From Flammulina velutipes (Eukaryota > Basidiomycota > Agaricomycetes > Agaricales > Physalacriaceae), in the NCBI GenBank assembly GCA_011800155.1, contig CM022368.1, forward strand, positions 558,001 through 622,000: 64,000 nucleotides of DNA. The letters run 5' to 3'. Below the pieces are notes generated by a model. That model was not told where the DNA came from. It made no database searches and worked only from the letters and a program-made list of their open reading frames with translations. How positions within the stretch are numbered: the first letter of the stretch is position 1; each line of letters starts with the position of its first letter. The position numbers and the translations under genes are program-made. Below are positions 12,650-24,009 of the stretch, piece after piece.

Positions 12650-15600
12650 ATGCAGAACCAGTTGAATCGCACTGAAGTCCAAGCGATAACGTCGGCGCAG
12701 AGTTTAGCATCCGTTCAGACACTGCTCAAGGCAGGCCTAGGATGCATAACATTCATGAGGTACGCATACAGACCTACTGTTCGAATGCAGCTCACCTATT
12801 GTCAGAGATCTCCTGCCGAATGATAATTTCACAGAAAGTACGTGGCGTATACCTCATATATGCGTCTCTCTAACATCTATCAGGCCACTTTGTGACATCT
12901 GAGGACGCGCCGTCCCAAGTGTCCGATAGCTTTTCGTCGTTGGACCTTCGGCAGAAGAAGAATGTCAATGTGAATGGATTCAAGATCATGGTGCGTGTTA
13001 TCGAGCTCGAAAGAACGCGTATCCGACCTACCTTAGACAATGACAAGAGGCTACACTGACGAAGCAGACCGACTGATGAACTACTTGGTGCGTTCGCGTC
13101 CCGTTGTCATACTATAACTCAATCCCCGCAGGAATACGGAGTCTTTGACGCGTTGCAACGACACTACCTTCGTACATTCACATTTGCCGTATACCTGGTA
13201 CGGCCTTGCGTCTTCTTCCTGGCCTGAACGATAGCTGACCGTCTTGCAGGATAGCAAGGATCCGAACAAGTGAGCCCCCCGACTGTTAGCTTTTCGTTAT
13301 CTGACTCTGTTTTAGCATCGTTGAGGCATACACCTTCAATTTCCAGGCATGCAGCCTTACATATCTGGGGCCCTTTACTAACTCGCTCGTTAGTACCACA
13401 CACTACCTGGGACAGATACCACCGTCCCCGTTATGACATTAGACGCGGAAGGCAAAGGTACTCCGAGACAACGAAGAATGAAAGATCCAGTTGCCGAGGC
13501 TGTCAGCAAAGGCAAGATGCCAACACTGAGGGACGTGAAGAGAAGCGTCAAGGTAAGCAGCCCCCCATCCCTGTATTTTGATTCTGACGACGGGATTAGA
13601 CGCTGCTCAAAACTCTCATAACCTCAATGACACAAATGGATGTTCTACCCAGTCTGTGCTATTTTTTCTCAATGTCGACAAAATCCCAACGTTTTTAGAG
13701 CGCCGCTTCGCGTCCTTCAAGATGTTCTACACCGACGAGACGCCATCCGACTATGAGCCTCCTCACTTCCAAGCAGCAGACGCTGATAAAGACAAATGGT
13801 ATTTCATGACCCACGATTTGGATGAGGTTCCAGACAAGTGGAACGTTGGGAAAGTTGATACCGGTCATCATGCGTAATCGTCTTAAAATCAGACGCTGCC
13901 TAGATGCTGACTCTTGACTCCAGCGTTAACGTTAGCGTCACCTCCATCGCCACATATCTTCCATCATCTACTGAGCATGACAGTGCACCGTTCACCGGCA
14001 CAACCACGAAACGCATGTTGCCCGCGACTCTCACCCCTGCGGAGGAGGCTGCCCTTCGCCTGGAACAAGCAACCAAGCAAAAGGAAGACGCCGAACAGAG
14101 AAACATAGTTTGGGCTGCTGACGGTCTCGGTGATGTAGATGCGGATGGGGAAGACGCCCAGGACTTCGTTCAACAAAGAGATGGCACATATGTCCTCAAA
14201 GATACTGAGCCTTGTCCTGTCGGTATAAGGAATGGAGAAGGAAACATTGACCCTCTCCCTGCCGATGCCATGCAGGTTGACGAAGCTGTATTCGGAGGGA
14301 AAACTCAGCCGGTACCGACGAACTTGAAGGACATGGTACTATCTCTCGATCGTCATAGGAATCACCTACTTACTCTACTTTAGCTTCCGAACAAAACCTC
14401 CGCAGACGTATCCATGGTCGATGCAACACAGCCTGTAGACCAGACACCTACCCCCAAAGCTAGACGAACGAACGGACCTCCCAGCTCGTTCGGAGACGAT
14501 CTTCTTAACTTTTCGCCGATACACCCGATTCGTAACAACCGCAATGAGTTGGACACACCGTGTCCGGCGGCCACTGGCAGGGATGATGATATAGATACGC
14601 AGATGCTGGAGAAGCTAGTGTTGACGAACGATGCTATCGATGATTGTGAAATGTTGGGTTTGTCCTATCCTTCTTCTCCTCCTTGCGCGCTAAAGCTTGA
14701 AATGTCAGACATGGAAACTCAAATCATGAACCTACCTAGTTCGTCTATGCCACCTGAGAGTATCCAATCCTTTGGACGGTCACCGGAGCGCAAAGTCATC
14801 CAAAAATACAGAAGCCTTGGTGGTGGTGATGATGACATCGTCAAGTGCGAGTGCGCCATTACCGTAAGTCTTCTCGACACAAGTTGGCTGTTTTGACATA
14901 CAGGTGAATAGCTGGAGGATGGATGCTCCTTTTGTGAAGGTGGATGCGCGCGCTGGTATCATGTCTGGTAAGTCCAAATACTTGACGTTACTGACCTTTT
15001 TATTGACATGCCTGGCCTTCGTAGGTGCATGGGGTCAGTCAAAGATTATCCTCACTTGAACTGGATTGAAGTTCGTACAGATACCATTCTGTTCAAGATC
15101 CTCGACTACCCGACAGTTTTGTCTGCTTCGATTGTCGCTTGCGCGCAGATCCATCGTGGGATTTGCTCAAAGTTGGCCTTTACCCGACGATTATCTCAAA
15201 GTTTAGGGAGCTGGCTTCCTTTCGGTATGCTCCACCGACGTGGTAGTTGTCGTAGCTCATTCTCTTGGACAGTCGCGCCATCAAGATCGCAGAAAAGCAT
15301 AATCCCGAGACAGCAGCACAGTTCACGAAACTCATGGGTTTGCATATCGCATACTACGTCAACGTGGTCTTTGACACTCTTGTTCATAGGCTGCGAAAAC
15401 AACCTTGGCAAACAAATATTCAAGAGGCTGGAAAATGAGAGTGCGTTGTAATGGCCAGTGGCTCTCTTTGCTTTTTTTTGATGTTTGGCCAGATTTTATC
15501 GTGGAACACGAAATGGTGGTCGATGATATAGGGTTTGCTGAGAGTCGTGCTCGCGGAGCAGCGAAGGGCAAAGGCAAGTCGGCTAAAGGGAAGCAGACGA

Positions 15601-15960
15601 AGACTCGCCGGACGGGGCAGAAGTCTCGGTTCATTTTCAACTACCAGATGACCTATTCGAAGGAGTATTCGGATTACTTCAATCCAAGCCACGAAGTGGA
15701 AAGTCGTTTCTTAGGTCTAACGACGGTGAGCCTTCGGCGACGAACTATGTGTTGAGCGGTACTAACGGATGCAGACTCCGACTGCGCGTCCATCGATGAT
15801 GATCCCGTCGCCGACTGTAGAACGACCTCTCCATGACACACAAACTCAGGACTACGAGACTCAAGCTGCTGTCCTCAAGCGTAATCGACCTGAAGATACC
15901 TCCAGACCCAAGAAGAAAGTCAAAGTCTCAATCGCTCCTGCTGTTGATCTCGCTGAGTAG
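12650..15960 (+). CDS. HOP1: HORMA-domain meiotic chromosome-axis protein with PHD finger (Hop1-like)
   Basis: Predicted component of the meiotic chromosome axis that promotes interhomolog recombination and synapsis. The N-terminal HORMA domain is spread over many short exons: TEVQAITSAQSLASVQTLL, then MTRGYTDEADRLMNYLEYG, FDALQRHYLRTFTFAVYLD and PNNIVEAYTFNF. A long acidic Ser/Pro-rich linker follows. A PHD-type zinc finger then reads CECAITLEDGCSFCEGGC, WYHVWCMGYHS and VCFDCR, with all the Cys and His ligands present after splicing. The C terminus is basic and includes a KGKGKSAKGKQTKTRR stretch. Start 12650 is the first ATG. The fusion of HORMA and PHD matches fungal Hop1 proteins. About 850 residues, with more than ten introns. 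Confidence 0.85.
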
Positions 15961-17090
15961 AATGGTTCCGTGTTCGTTGCTCGTTTGCTGTCATGCTGTC
16001 TATTTGCTCTTTGCTCTCTGGAATGCTTTTCTCGTGTTTTTTTTCCTCTTCAGACCCAGGATTCACCGTCTTTGTACTACATGGATACTGTACTCCTTGC
16101 TGGAAAATGTTATCTTATCCTTTCGGACGTTTGCTTATGTGTGAATCGAATGCAAGTGCGAGAAACCGGCCCTAAAGTGAAGCACATAAAAGTTGATCGC
16201 CATCAATTTTATTCTTCGACTTTCCCCCTCTCTTTCTCTATACGCGCCGCTCTATTCAGTGGTCGGTGCGTCGCATTGGGAGGCCCTCGCAGCAGATGAA
16301 GTAATGGTGCAATGCATAGTATACACCTCCGTATCTCCCTTCTGTTGCTATTTTACAGCATTGGGGCTCGTTAGCGTGGTGCACATCTACAGTAATAATC
16401 TTACCGTTGGACTACTCCGAATACAATGAAACATTTTCCCGTAAGTGGTAGCACTCGACCAAAAGCACATGTGTTCTAGTCTGTACGGGTTGACATTTTC
16501 AGGATGCCAGGTGGGCCATCGGAGTCCGAGTCGTTGAACGACTGGCGGAAATAACCTAAGCAGCCGCTCGTCTTACCGATATCTAGAAAGCATATTTAGC
16601 CTGTGGCAATGATTGGCCATCGAAGACGCGCGCGATGCACATCAGCCTTCTCCATTCCTTCAAACGTCGGGTGGAAAAGGTGACCGACTATCTTGATTGC
16701 AGGTATGATGTCCAACCCTACCCATGTGCTCTCCAGTCGAGAACTCCGAGGGATGGAAGGGTACACACACAGGAGCCCACAGAAGCAGAAGGTTGCGGCT
16801 GTTACCGGAATGTAGGACGTGTGCATGAAGTCTTGGAAGACCGTCCAGTCCTTACTACCATTGCCAGCCACAAGTTCCTACATCCTAATGCGCACCTCTA
16901 ATTCGCTGCATTCTACAATGACTCGTAACTGTCGTGCCTTTCCTGCAGCTGTCGCCCATAGATCTATTTGTGTCTATCAACGCGATCAAGTTACACACCT
17001 TCTGTGTCGTGCGCCCGGTCTTCTGAATGAATGGGAGGACCCGATCTCGCTTTAAAGCCTCTCGGTTAATCTCAATGGATAACACTCCCC
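15961..17090. other. Intergenic region before the MFS exporter
   Basis: No gene is convincing in this 1.1 kb. The early part holds pyrimidine-rich tracts likely belonging to the 3' end of the HOP1-like transcript. A minus-strand frame of 91 codons (16596-16871), starting MAGNGSKDW, lacks recognisable motifs and flanking exons, so it is left unannotated. The remainder presumably contains the promoter of the MFS gene at 17091. Confidence 0.45.
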
Positions 17091-19324
17091 ATGGCATCCG
17101 ACCCAGCGAAAGACGACGAAAAGGCTGTCGCGCAAGATGCTCCCAAGCGGGACGTTCGTTTCTGGATGGTCTTCGTGGCACTGTGCTTCACTGTACTGCT
17201 TTCAGCTCTAGATCTGGTGAGGACGCTATCTACAGCCATCTACCAACCGTAATAACCTGTGCCAGGGAGGCGTAGGAACAGCTGCGCCCACAATCGTCGA
17301 GGAGCTCAATGGCTCTGACTTTACGTGGGTCGGTTCAGCGTACGCTCTGTCGTCGGCCGCCATCCTCCCACTCAGTGGGAATTTAGCCCAAATATTTGGG
17401 AGACGACCCGTGCTTTTGGGTGCTATCGTGGTGTTCGCTGTTGGTTCAGCCGTATCGGGTTCAGCTAACAACATGAACATTCTTATCGTTGGCAGAGGTG
17501 CGTGTTTACAGTGACCTGTCTATCTTTTTCTCAAGTTTTACCGATAGCGATTCAGGGAGTTGGCGGTGGCGCAGTCCAATCGTTACCGTACATTGTCGTT
17601 GCCGACTTGGTTCCTTTGAGCGAACGAGGGCCGTTCAACGGTATCCTCGGCATGTGCGTGCAAATGCAAGTTGTCTTTGTGCGCCTAAATGAGCTTCTAG
17701 GATGTGGACTGTCGGCTCTGTCGTTGGACCGTTCATTGCTGGGGCATTCGCTGAGACGAAATGGCGCTGGTTGTTTTGTACGTTTGTCTCTTCCTTAGAC
17801 TCTCGTACTGAGTACGAATACCCCATACTGACGTCTTTTTCAGACATCAATCTTCCCATATGTCTTGTCGCCTTCGTCCTCGTCATGTACTTACTCCGCC
17901 TATCAACGCCTATGGAAGACCTCTCAACAAAACTGAAGCGCATGGATTGGATGTAAGATCCATCTTCCGCATCTTGTGATTTACCACAACTAAGCCTAAA
18001 TTCTAGTGGCAATTTCTTGATCATCGCATCGACCTGTTCATGCATGATTGGGTTAACATGGGGAGGAATTCGATACTCTTGGGCTTCTGCCAACGTTCTA
18101 GCACCACTCATAATTGGTGTTGTGGGCCTTGCGGGGTCTATGGTATACGAGGCGAAGTGTGCTGTACAGCCGACTGTAAGATTGACTACTGTTCGCTTGT
18201 CCTATCGTCCATTAACACCGAAATCACAGATCCCGATGGCCATTCTTTTCAATCGCGATAGTTTCTTTGGGTAAGTACGTCAGAGCACACGAGGTATCGT
18301 ACTAAATCGGTCGCAGTTACGTTGGGACTTTTGTTCATGGTGTCGTCTCTATCTCGGTTGGATGTAGGTGCTCCCTGCTTTATTTCTGACTACGCTGACT
18401 TCCATTAGACTACCTGTAGGTGTCCTTTAGCACCAGAGTACCGTGTGCTCAAAGATGACAGCCCAACATGGTTTCAATCCGTCAAAGCCGTCAATCCTAT
18501 CACCTCCGGCATCTACTTCCTACCTGTCGGGGCAACAATCTCCCCATCTGCCATTGCTCAAGGATTAATCGTGACCAGGACCAAACGATACCGCCTTGTG
18601 GTATGTCGCCTTTCTTGGAGAAATACTTATCTAACGGATGGTGGGGAGTAGAACTTTGTCGGCTGGTGCTTCATCATGCTGGGTATGGGCCTCTTCATAC
18701 ACATGAAAGTGACCACCCCTGTGGGTATTATGGTCGTCTTCGAACTCATCATTGGCGTTGGTATTGGATTTTTGTACGCGACGACCGTAAGCCCGTCCTT
18801 GCTTTTTCGGCTCAATTCTTATCTTACTTTCCACCTAGTTCACCGTACTGGCACCGTTAGATGTGTCTCAGAATGCGGCGGCGATATCTTTGCTTACATT
18901 CTTCCGGACGTTCTCGCAGGCTTGGGGTATAGCCATCACCGGCACCATTCTCCAAGACGGACTCCGCCGCCATCTGCCCTCGAGTGTCCTAGAAGGCTTG
19001 CCCTCCGGCGTGCAAATCGCGTACACGATCATCCCGCGGATCTCTTCCATGCAGCAACCATTGCAGCTGGAGGTACGGCAAGCCTTCCAGAAGAGCATGC
19101 ATTTGGTATGGATCGTCATGGAAGTGACTTGTGCGATAGGATTGCTCAGCTTTTTCGCAATGCGAGATTTACCGCTGCAGAATACGACAGACAAGAATTG
19201 GGGAATTAAGGATAAGGCGAAGGAGGGAGCATTGGAGAACGGGCATACCACCGAGCTCGCCAACATTTCTACCACTAGTAATGATAACGACGAGAAAGAT
19301 GGTGAAGCAGTGGTGAATTCCTAG
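17091..19324 (+). CDS. MFS drug-type exporter (DHA2-like, 14-span)
   Basis: A proton-antiporting efflux permease of the plasma membrane, resembling multidrug and mycotoxin exporters. The N-terminal tail is charged (MASDPAKDDEKAVAQD), span 1 ends LLSALDL, and LAQIFGRRPVLLGA is the loop 2-3 motif A. AIQGVGGGAVQSLPYIVVAD is typical of this family, and MWTVGSVVGPFIAGAFAE is the antiporter motif C. Later spans include ITSGIYFLPVGATISP and DVSQNAAAISLLTFFRTF, and the cytosolic tail is acidic. About ten exons, uninterrupted after splicing; the ATG at 17075 is out of frame, so 17091 was chosen. Two other strands' genes flank it (HOP1-like upstream, PMS1 convergent 180 bp downstream). It does not sit within a recognisable metabolite cluster, so the cargo is unknown. 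Confidence 0.87.
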
Positions 19325-19504
19325 GAATCAATATCTCGTCTTGACTATTGTCTGTTTAGTAATAAGTGGGGCGTGCGTGTAGTATCAGTTTCTGTAGCAG
19401 TATTCCTCGGATGTCTCCTCATCAATAATTTATGAATAGTTGCCTAAGTAGTCTCACAAGTATGTGCGATTTGAGATAAATGAGTGAATATAATGCACGA
19501 TGAA

Positions 19505-22500
19505 CTAAAATGCCTTCCAATCAATATCCCTCCCACCTTTGTTTAAAGGGATGGCGGTCAAATCACAGAGGTGACGCATGGTCGGACGCCCATGGGGACA
19601 GTTCCATGGCTGATCCATCTTTCCCATATGGCGAACAACCGCTGACATCTGACTCGACTTCAGTGGCATCCCTACCATGACACTCTTGCGACAAGCGCGC
19701 ATTGCAAACATGGCGCGCGCCTTTGAGCAACGGACCATCTGTCCTGCAGGTCGATCTTGCATGAGATTGATGAGCTCTTCGAGGTCTTGACAAGGACGAG
19801 GTGCTGTCAGTATGAGAAAGAGTTATGGAGTCTGACTCACTAACCTTTCATATCGAACTCTGTACTTTTGCTGACCGGCTGTGCGACAAGACGAAGTCGA
19901 CAACCGACACCTATCTCCTCAACCTCGTCATCCTCGTTTTCAGTGACCTCAATCTCAAACCCGTTTTGACGGAGCACTTCGATGTTCTCTAATGCGACCA
20001 TCTCATCTGTAGCCGCCAACTCCAACGGTTTTGGTCTGGAAAACTGACTCAGTATCAACAAACGCACAACTCCAACCAGAACGTACCTGAACAACCTCTG
20101 TGACCGTATCTTTGTCGTCTCCTGCAGCGTCTCAAAATTGTACTTTTCATCCGCTGCATGCTGGTCGACGATGAACAAGTCATCCATCCTTTCTTCCTTC
20201 TTCCGTCGTCGTGTGATAATAAAACCCAGATTGAATTGGCCTATAATGTCCATTTCCCCGAAGTCGACTTTTGAAATGATGCGCGATAGAGCTGAGCCCG
20301 CATCTCCAGAACCGGATATACCTGCCTCGTCAGGTATCCTTTTGGCTGGAGAGTCGAAGACATCCTTGGTTGAGGGCTGAGCCCAACGTTTGGCGATCCC
20401 TTTCAAGTCAATCCGGAGGGCGACATCACCATGAGAGGACGTTCGAATAACTTCTGGCTTGTCGACCTGGGAACCTCGATCCGAAGATTCAAGAATGTCT
20501 TCCGAAGTCAAGGCGATGGGTAAGGGGATATCGACGTCCATGTCGTCGACCTCCGCAATGGGAAAAGTCGGAGCATATACACCGCCTTCGTGCGCCTTGC
20601 TGCCACGACTGGTAGTATCCTGCTTCTCGGCGACATCACCACTAATCTGGAGAACATCAGACTCGTCTTCTTGTTCTTCGTCGTCCTCAATGTCGAGTTC
20701 CTTGACCTTGCTTCCCGTCCGTGCAAAGCCAGCCATCTTACTCCGGAAGTCCAATGTTGCTTGTTTCCCAGTAGATAGCTTCTTCGGCTGGGGTGCCACA
20801 ATCTTTGGTTTCTTCTTCTGCGGCTGCATATCTGCGGTCTCCTCCTCTTCCTCTTCGATATCCTCGTCATCCACAGAAGGCTCGGGGGCAGAGCGCTTCG
20901 CAACAGCTGGAGCAACAGCAGTTCGCGCCCACGAGGCGAAAAGGGTGTTGACCACGACATCCTTTTCCTTGCTGTTCCGTGTGGAGCCTGGCGAGACAAG
21001 CCGATGAGAAGGGCGTTGCGATATGGACGACGACGCCGAAGTAGACGACGGCTCAGAATGGGAAGATAATTCCGTATGTGTATCAACATCCATTCCATCA
21101 TCATCTAGCGCACTTGACGATGGTAATGGGACATTTGTCGCTGATACAGTAGATGAGGGTCCAAGAGAGGGAGAACTAGAATGAACGGGATGCTCAGTGG
21201 AGGGAAGTGGCGCATCAGAGGAAGTCGAGACTCTTGACGGCTTCCCGCTCGTGCCAAATGAAGGAGGAAGGGGCATGTTTGTCGACATACTTCCTTCCTT
21301 CTGAGAAGTACTCTCTTGCTCTTCGTCCTGGGGTTTCCGAAGAAATGCCTTCCGTTTCACAGAAATCGTTTCACCGTCCTCATCCAATTCTCTCTCGTCC
21401 TCGTTGGACGAGTTAGAAGGCGCCAGTTTCAGCGTACTTTGCATGCTGGGGCGTTGGCTACCATAAACACCATACGTCGACCTCGAGGGCTCGAAATACT
21501 CCTCGAGGGAAGTCTAGCTGATAGTCAATTAATCGGTCGGGGTTGGGTGCTGTCAGAGTGTTACCTTTAGTACTCCCAGAAGGACTGCCTCGTTGTGTAG
21601 CAGTAAAGTGCGCTTGTCAGGCGTCACGTTGACATCGTAACAATCTGAAAAATATTAGGGTTGAGATACTGAAAGGCGATAGAAACTAACCCGTTGGAAG
21701 TTCAATGTCGGCGACGAATAGCGGTGCCTTCGACACATCATGATTGGGAGTAAACGTCCGAAAGACATCGTTTATGGCTTTCTGAACCTAGGCAATAGAT
21801 CGTTGGTCAAGCAAGCTAAATAGTTAACGGAATGAGCTCACTTTACTCAGCGAACAAGGTCTTCCATTCACATAAAGAAATTGCTTGTCTGTTCCTCCTC
21901 GTCCGTGGCCCGGGGAGGATATCAATCCTTGAACTTTGACGTTAATATCCGGGTTCTCTTCTTCGACGTCTTCCCCGAGCAGAGCTTCTTCTCTACTTGG
22001 CATTTAAGTGCCGACATTGAGTTAGGTGTGGCAGGACTTACCTCATTGAGCGTTGACCGGGCTTTTTTATTTTTGGGCGAGGTATTGAGAATTCTAAGCT
22101 GAGATCCTGGACGCCATCCAACGACTTCGGTCCCCAAAGGGCGGTGGCGGATGCTCTCAGTGAGGGTTTGCCTTGTGTTTGGATTGACGTTGATTTCGAA
22201 CTTGGGATATGTGAGTCGCGAGCGCGCGAACAATTATCCACTCACCCTTTGTCGTTTGTATTCGTGACTAACAGACGTACACCTGGTCCCTTGGAGCAGG
22301 GGACAAGGGCGTATGCCTGTAGCAGCGTCAAAGCCTTACCGTACTCTCTTTTGGCATTTCGTTCGAAGTCTTTCCGACGAACGGGCAGTGGAGCGAAGGG
22401 GTTGATGAGAGATACGGTGGTGCCGCGCTAATCTCTGGTAAGGTATTAAAAATGTAGCGTAAGGTTCACTCACTTGCCGCGCAACGCGCTTCTTACCCTT

Positions 22501-22991
22501 CACTTTTCCGGTGTTGTCCAATTCCAAAACTACACCCACCGCTTCTGTCGCGCGCGTAGTAACGGTCACTTCGTCGCACATGGCGCAAAGCGAAGACAGA
22601 GCCTCTCCTCGAAAACCGAATGTATTGACGGTCGATAGATCGGAGAATGCAGCTATTTTGGATGTATGGTGTTTGAGGCCTTCATGTATTAGTGATTGGC
22701 AAACCATACATGCGAAAAGGAACGAGGAACTCACCAATGCTCTCCCAGTCTTTTTCGCCTATTCCGGAGCCATTATCAACAACTTCCACCCTCTTGACCC
22801 CGTATTGTTTGAACCTGATTTCTGTTTCACGTCTGGCGCGGTCAACAGAGAATTTGAGCCGACCAACCTAAGCTCGTTGCGCCTGCATCCAGGCTGTTCT
22901 CCACGAGTTCTTTTACAGCTGTTTCCAGGGATATTACGACTTGGTTTGAAGTAATGGCATGGATGGATGCCGCTGGAATAGCAGTGATCAT
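19505..22991 (-). CDS. PMS1: DNA mismatch repair endonuclease PMS1 (MutL-alpha subunit)
   Basis: The PMS1 (human PMS2) subunit of MutL-alpha, which pairs with MLH1, is recruited by MutS complexes and nicks the daughter strand. The GHKL ATPase motifs are present: [44 protein letters not shown]. The transducer region contains [13 protein letters not shown] and [13 protein letters not shown] long Ser/Glu/Asp-rich linker follows, and the C-terminal domain has [11 protein letters not shown], the metal-binding endonuclease motif [21 protein letters not shown] and CPHGRPT. Start 22991 ([10 protein letters not shown]) is the first ATG; the N-terminal exon can be read further upstream only with non-ATG codons. 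All essential endonuclease residues appear intact. Convergent with the MFS gene; cyclin C lies upstream on the same strand. Confidence 0.95.
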
Positions 22992-23123
22992 GGACGTCGC
23001 AGTGAAAGGCACGGCGCCACTTGTCACGGCACGTGATACTTGTGACAACGTAATTCTATTTTTAAACACGACTCTCCTTCTCCCCAATGTGATCGTAGAT
23101 TTTACGCCCCTGGTATCATTCCT

Positions 23124-23912
23124 TCAGCCCATATCAGAGGTCAATTCACAGATAGAACGAATCACTGTCTGCAACGCCGATTCAGACATTTCGAATTTTG
23201 CCTGTGGTTGGAGAGACAGGTCGTCTGCATCTATGCCTACACTGAGCTCTCCTGTCTCCACCTCGACTTGTTCATCCTCCGTCGCCTCTTTCCTGCACAA
23301 AGCGAGCAATGTTCGATAGGGATAGAAGATAGTGAGATCGCATTCCAGGTCGTCTACAAGGTAGAATTCTACCTCTCCAAGCTTGGAGTTGTCAGATGGG
23401 AAATGCTTCATGTTGTAGTGATCTGCGAGAGTTATCAGTGCCAACTCTGCAGCACTAAAGTAGGGCGTATGACTGAAGAGTGAGCGGGACTCGGTGACAA
23501 TGTTCTTAATATGAATGGGCGACTCCTCTGCTTTAGCAGCGACGTATACGCAGGCAGAGATGACGAGAAACGGGTCGGTTTCACAGTACAAGTTCTTCAG
23601 GTAAAATCGGTGAAAGAAAACAGTTGCAGTGGCCACGGCACGCTAGCGCAGCTGAAGCTTTTGTCCTAATTTTGCGATGGCTGGAACGGATGAGACACAA
23701 TGCGAGGCTGCCAATGGATGCTCACTGTTTGCCAAATAAATGCCCAGAAAATTGAGATGCTCCGGGTCGTTGATATACTGGAGGTCGTCTGCTCTTGCCT
23801 GTTGCAGTGTCGAACGATCTACGACCCATCTTTTACTACCAATGGTGGTCTGCCCTCCAGGGTATTGGGAAATGCCTTACTAGTGCGAACTTGCCCAAAA
23901 GTCAGCTGCCAT
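23124..23912 (-). CDS. SSN8: Cyclin C (Mediator kinase module), with in-frame stop
   Basis: Cyclin C partners the CDK8-type kinase in the Mediator kinase module. The first exon gives MAADFWASSHY, the second KRWVVDRSTLQQARADDLQY and EHLNFLGIYLAN, and the third IAKLGQKLQLR then RAVATATVFFHRFYLKN, SACVYVAAKAEESP and FYLVDDLECDLTIF. These match the cyclin box of the family. Between LQLR and RAVATA, where the family has a conserved Gln (RQR), the third exon carries TAG (near 23645), a single C-to-T change from CAG. No intron border can remove it without losing the conserved helix or the frame. The gene is therefore either inactivated in this nucleus, read through, or affected by a sequencing error. 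The downstream part remains fully open. Confidence 0.8.
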
Positions 23913-24009
23913 TAGCGAAATTTATAGCGACAAAGAGATCATGGAAGTAACTTGTCAAGATTGAAATTCGGTCCCATCACAAATCAATGTTCAGTAAATA
24001 CTGTATGTT

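Noticed and set aside
16596..16871. A 91-codon minus-strand frame between the HOP1-like gene and the MFS exporter
   Set aside because: No recognisable domain and no splice partners; codon use not clearly coding.
20459..21007. A 182-codon open frame on the plus strand inside PMS1
   Set aside because: It is antisense to the low-complexity acidic/Ser linker of PMS1; Ser-rich frames opposite such linkers stay open by composition.
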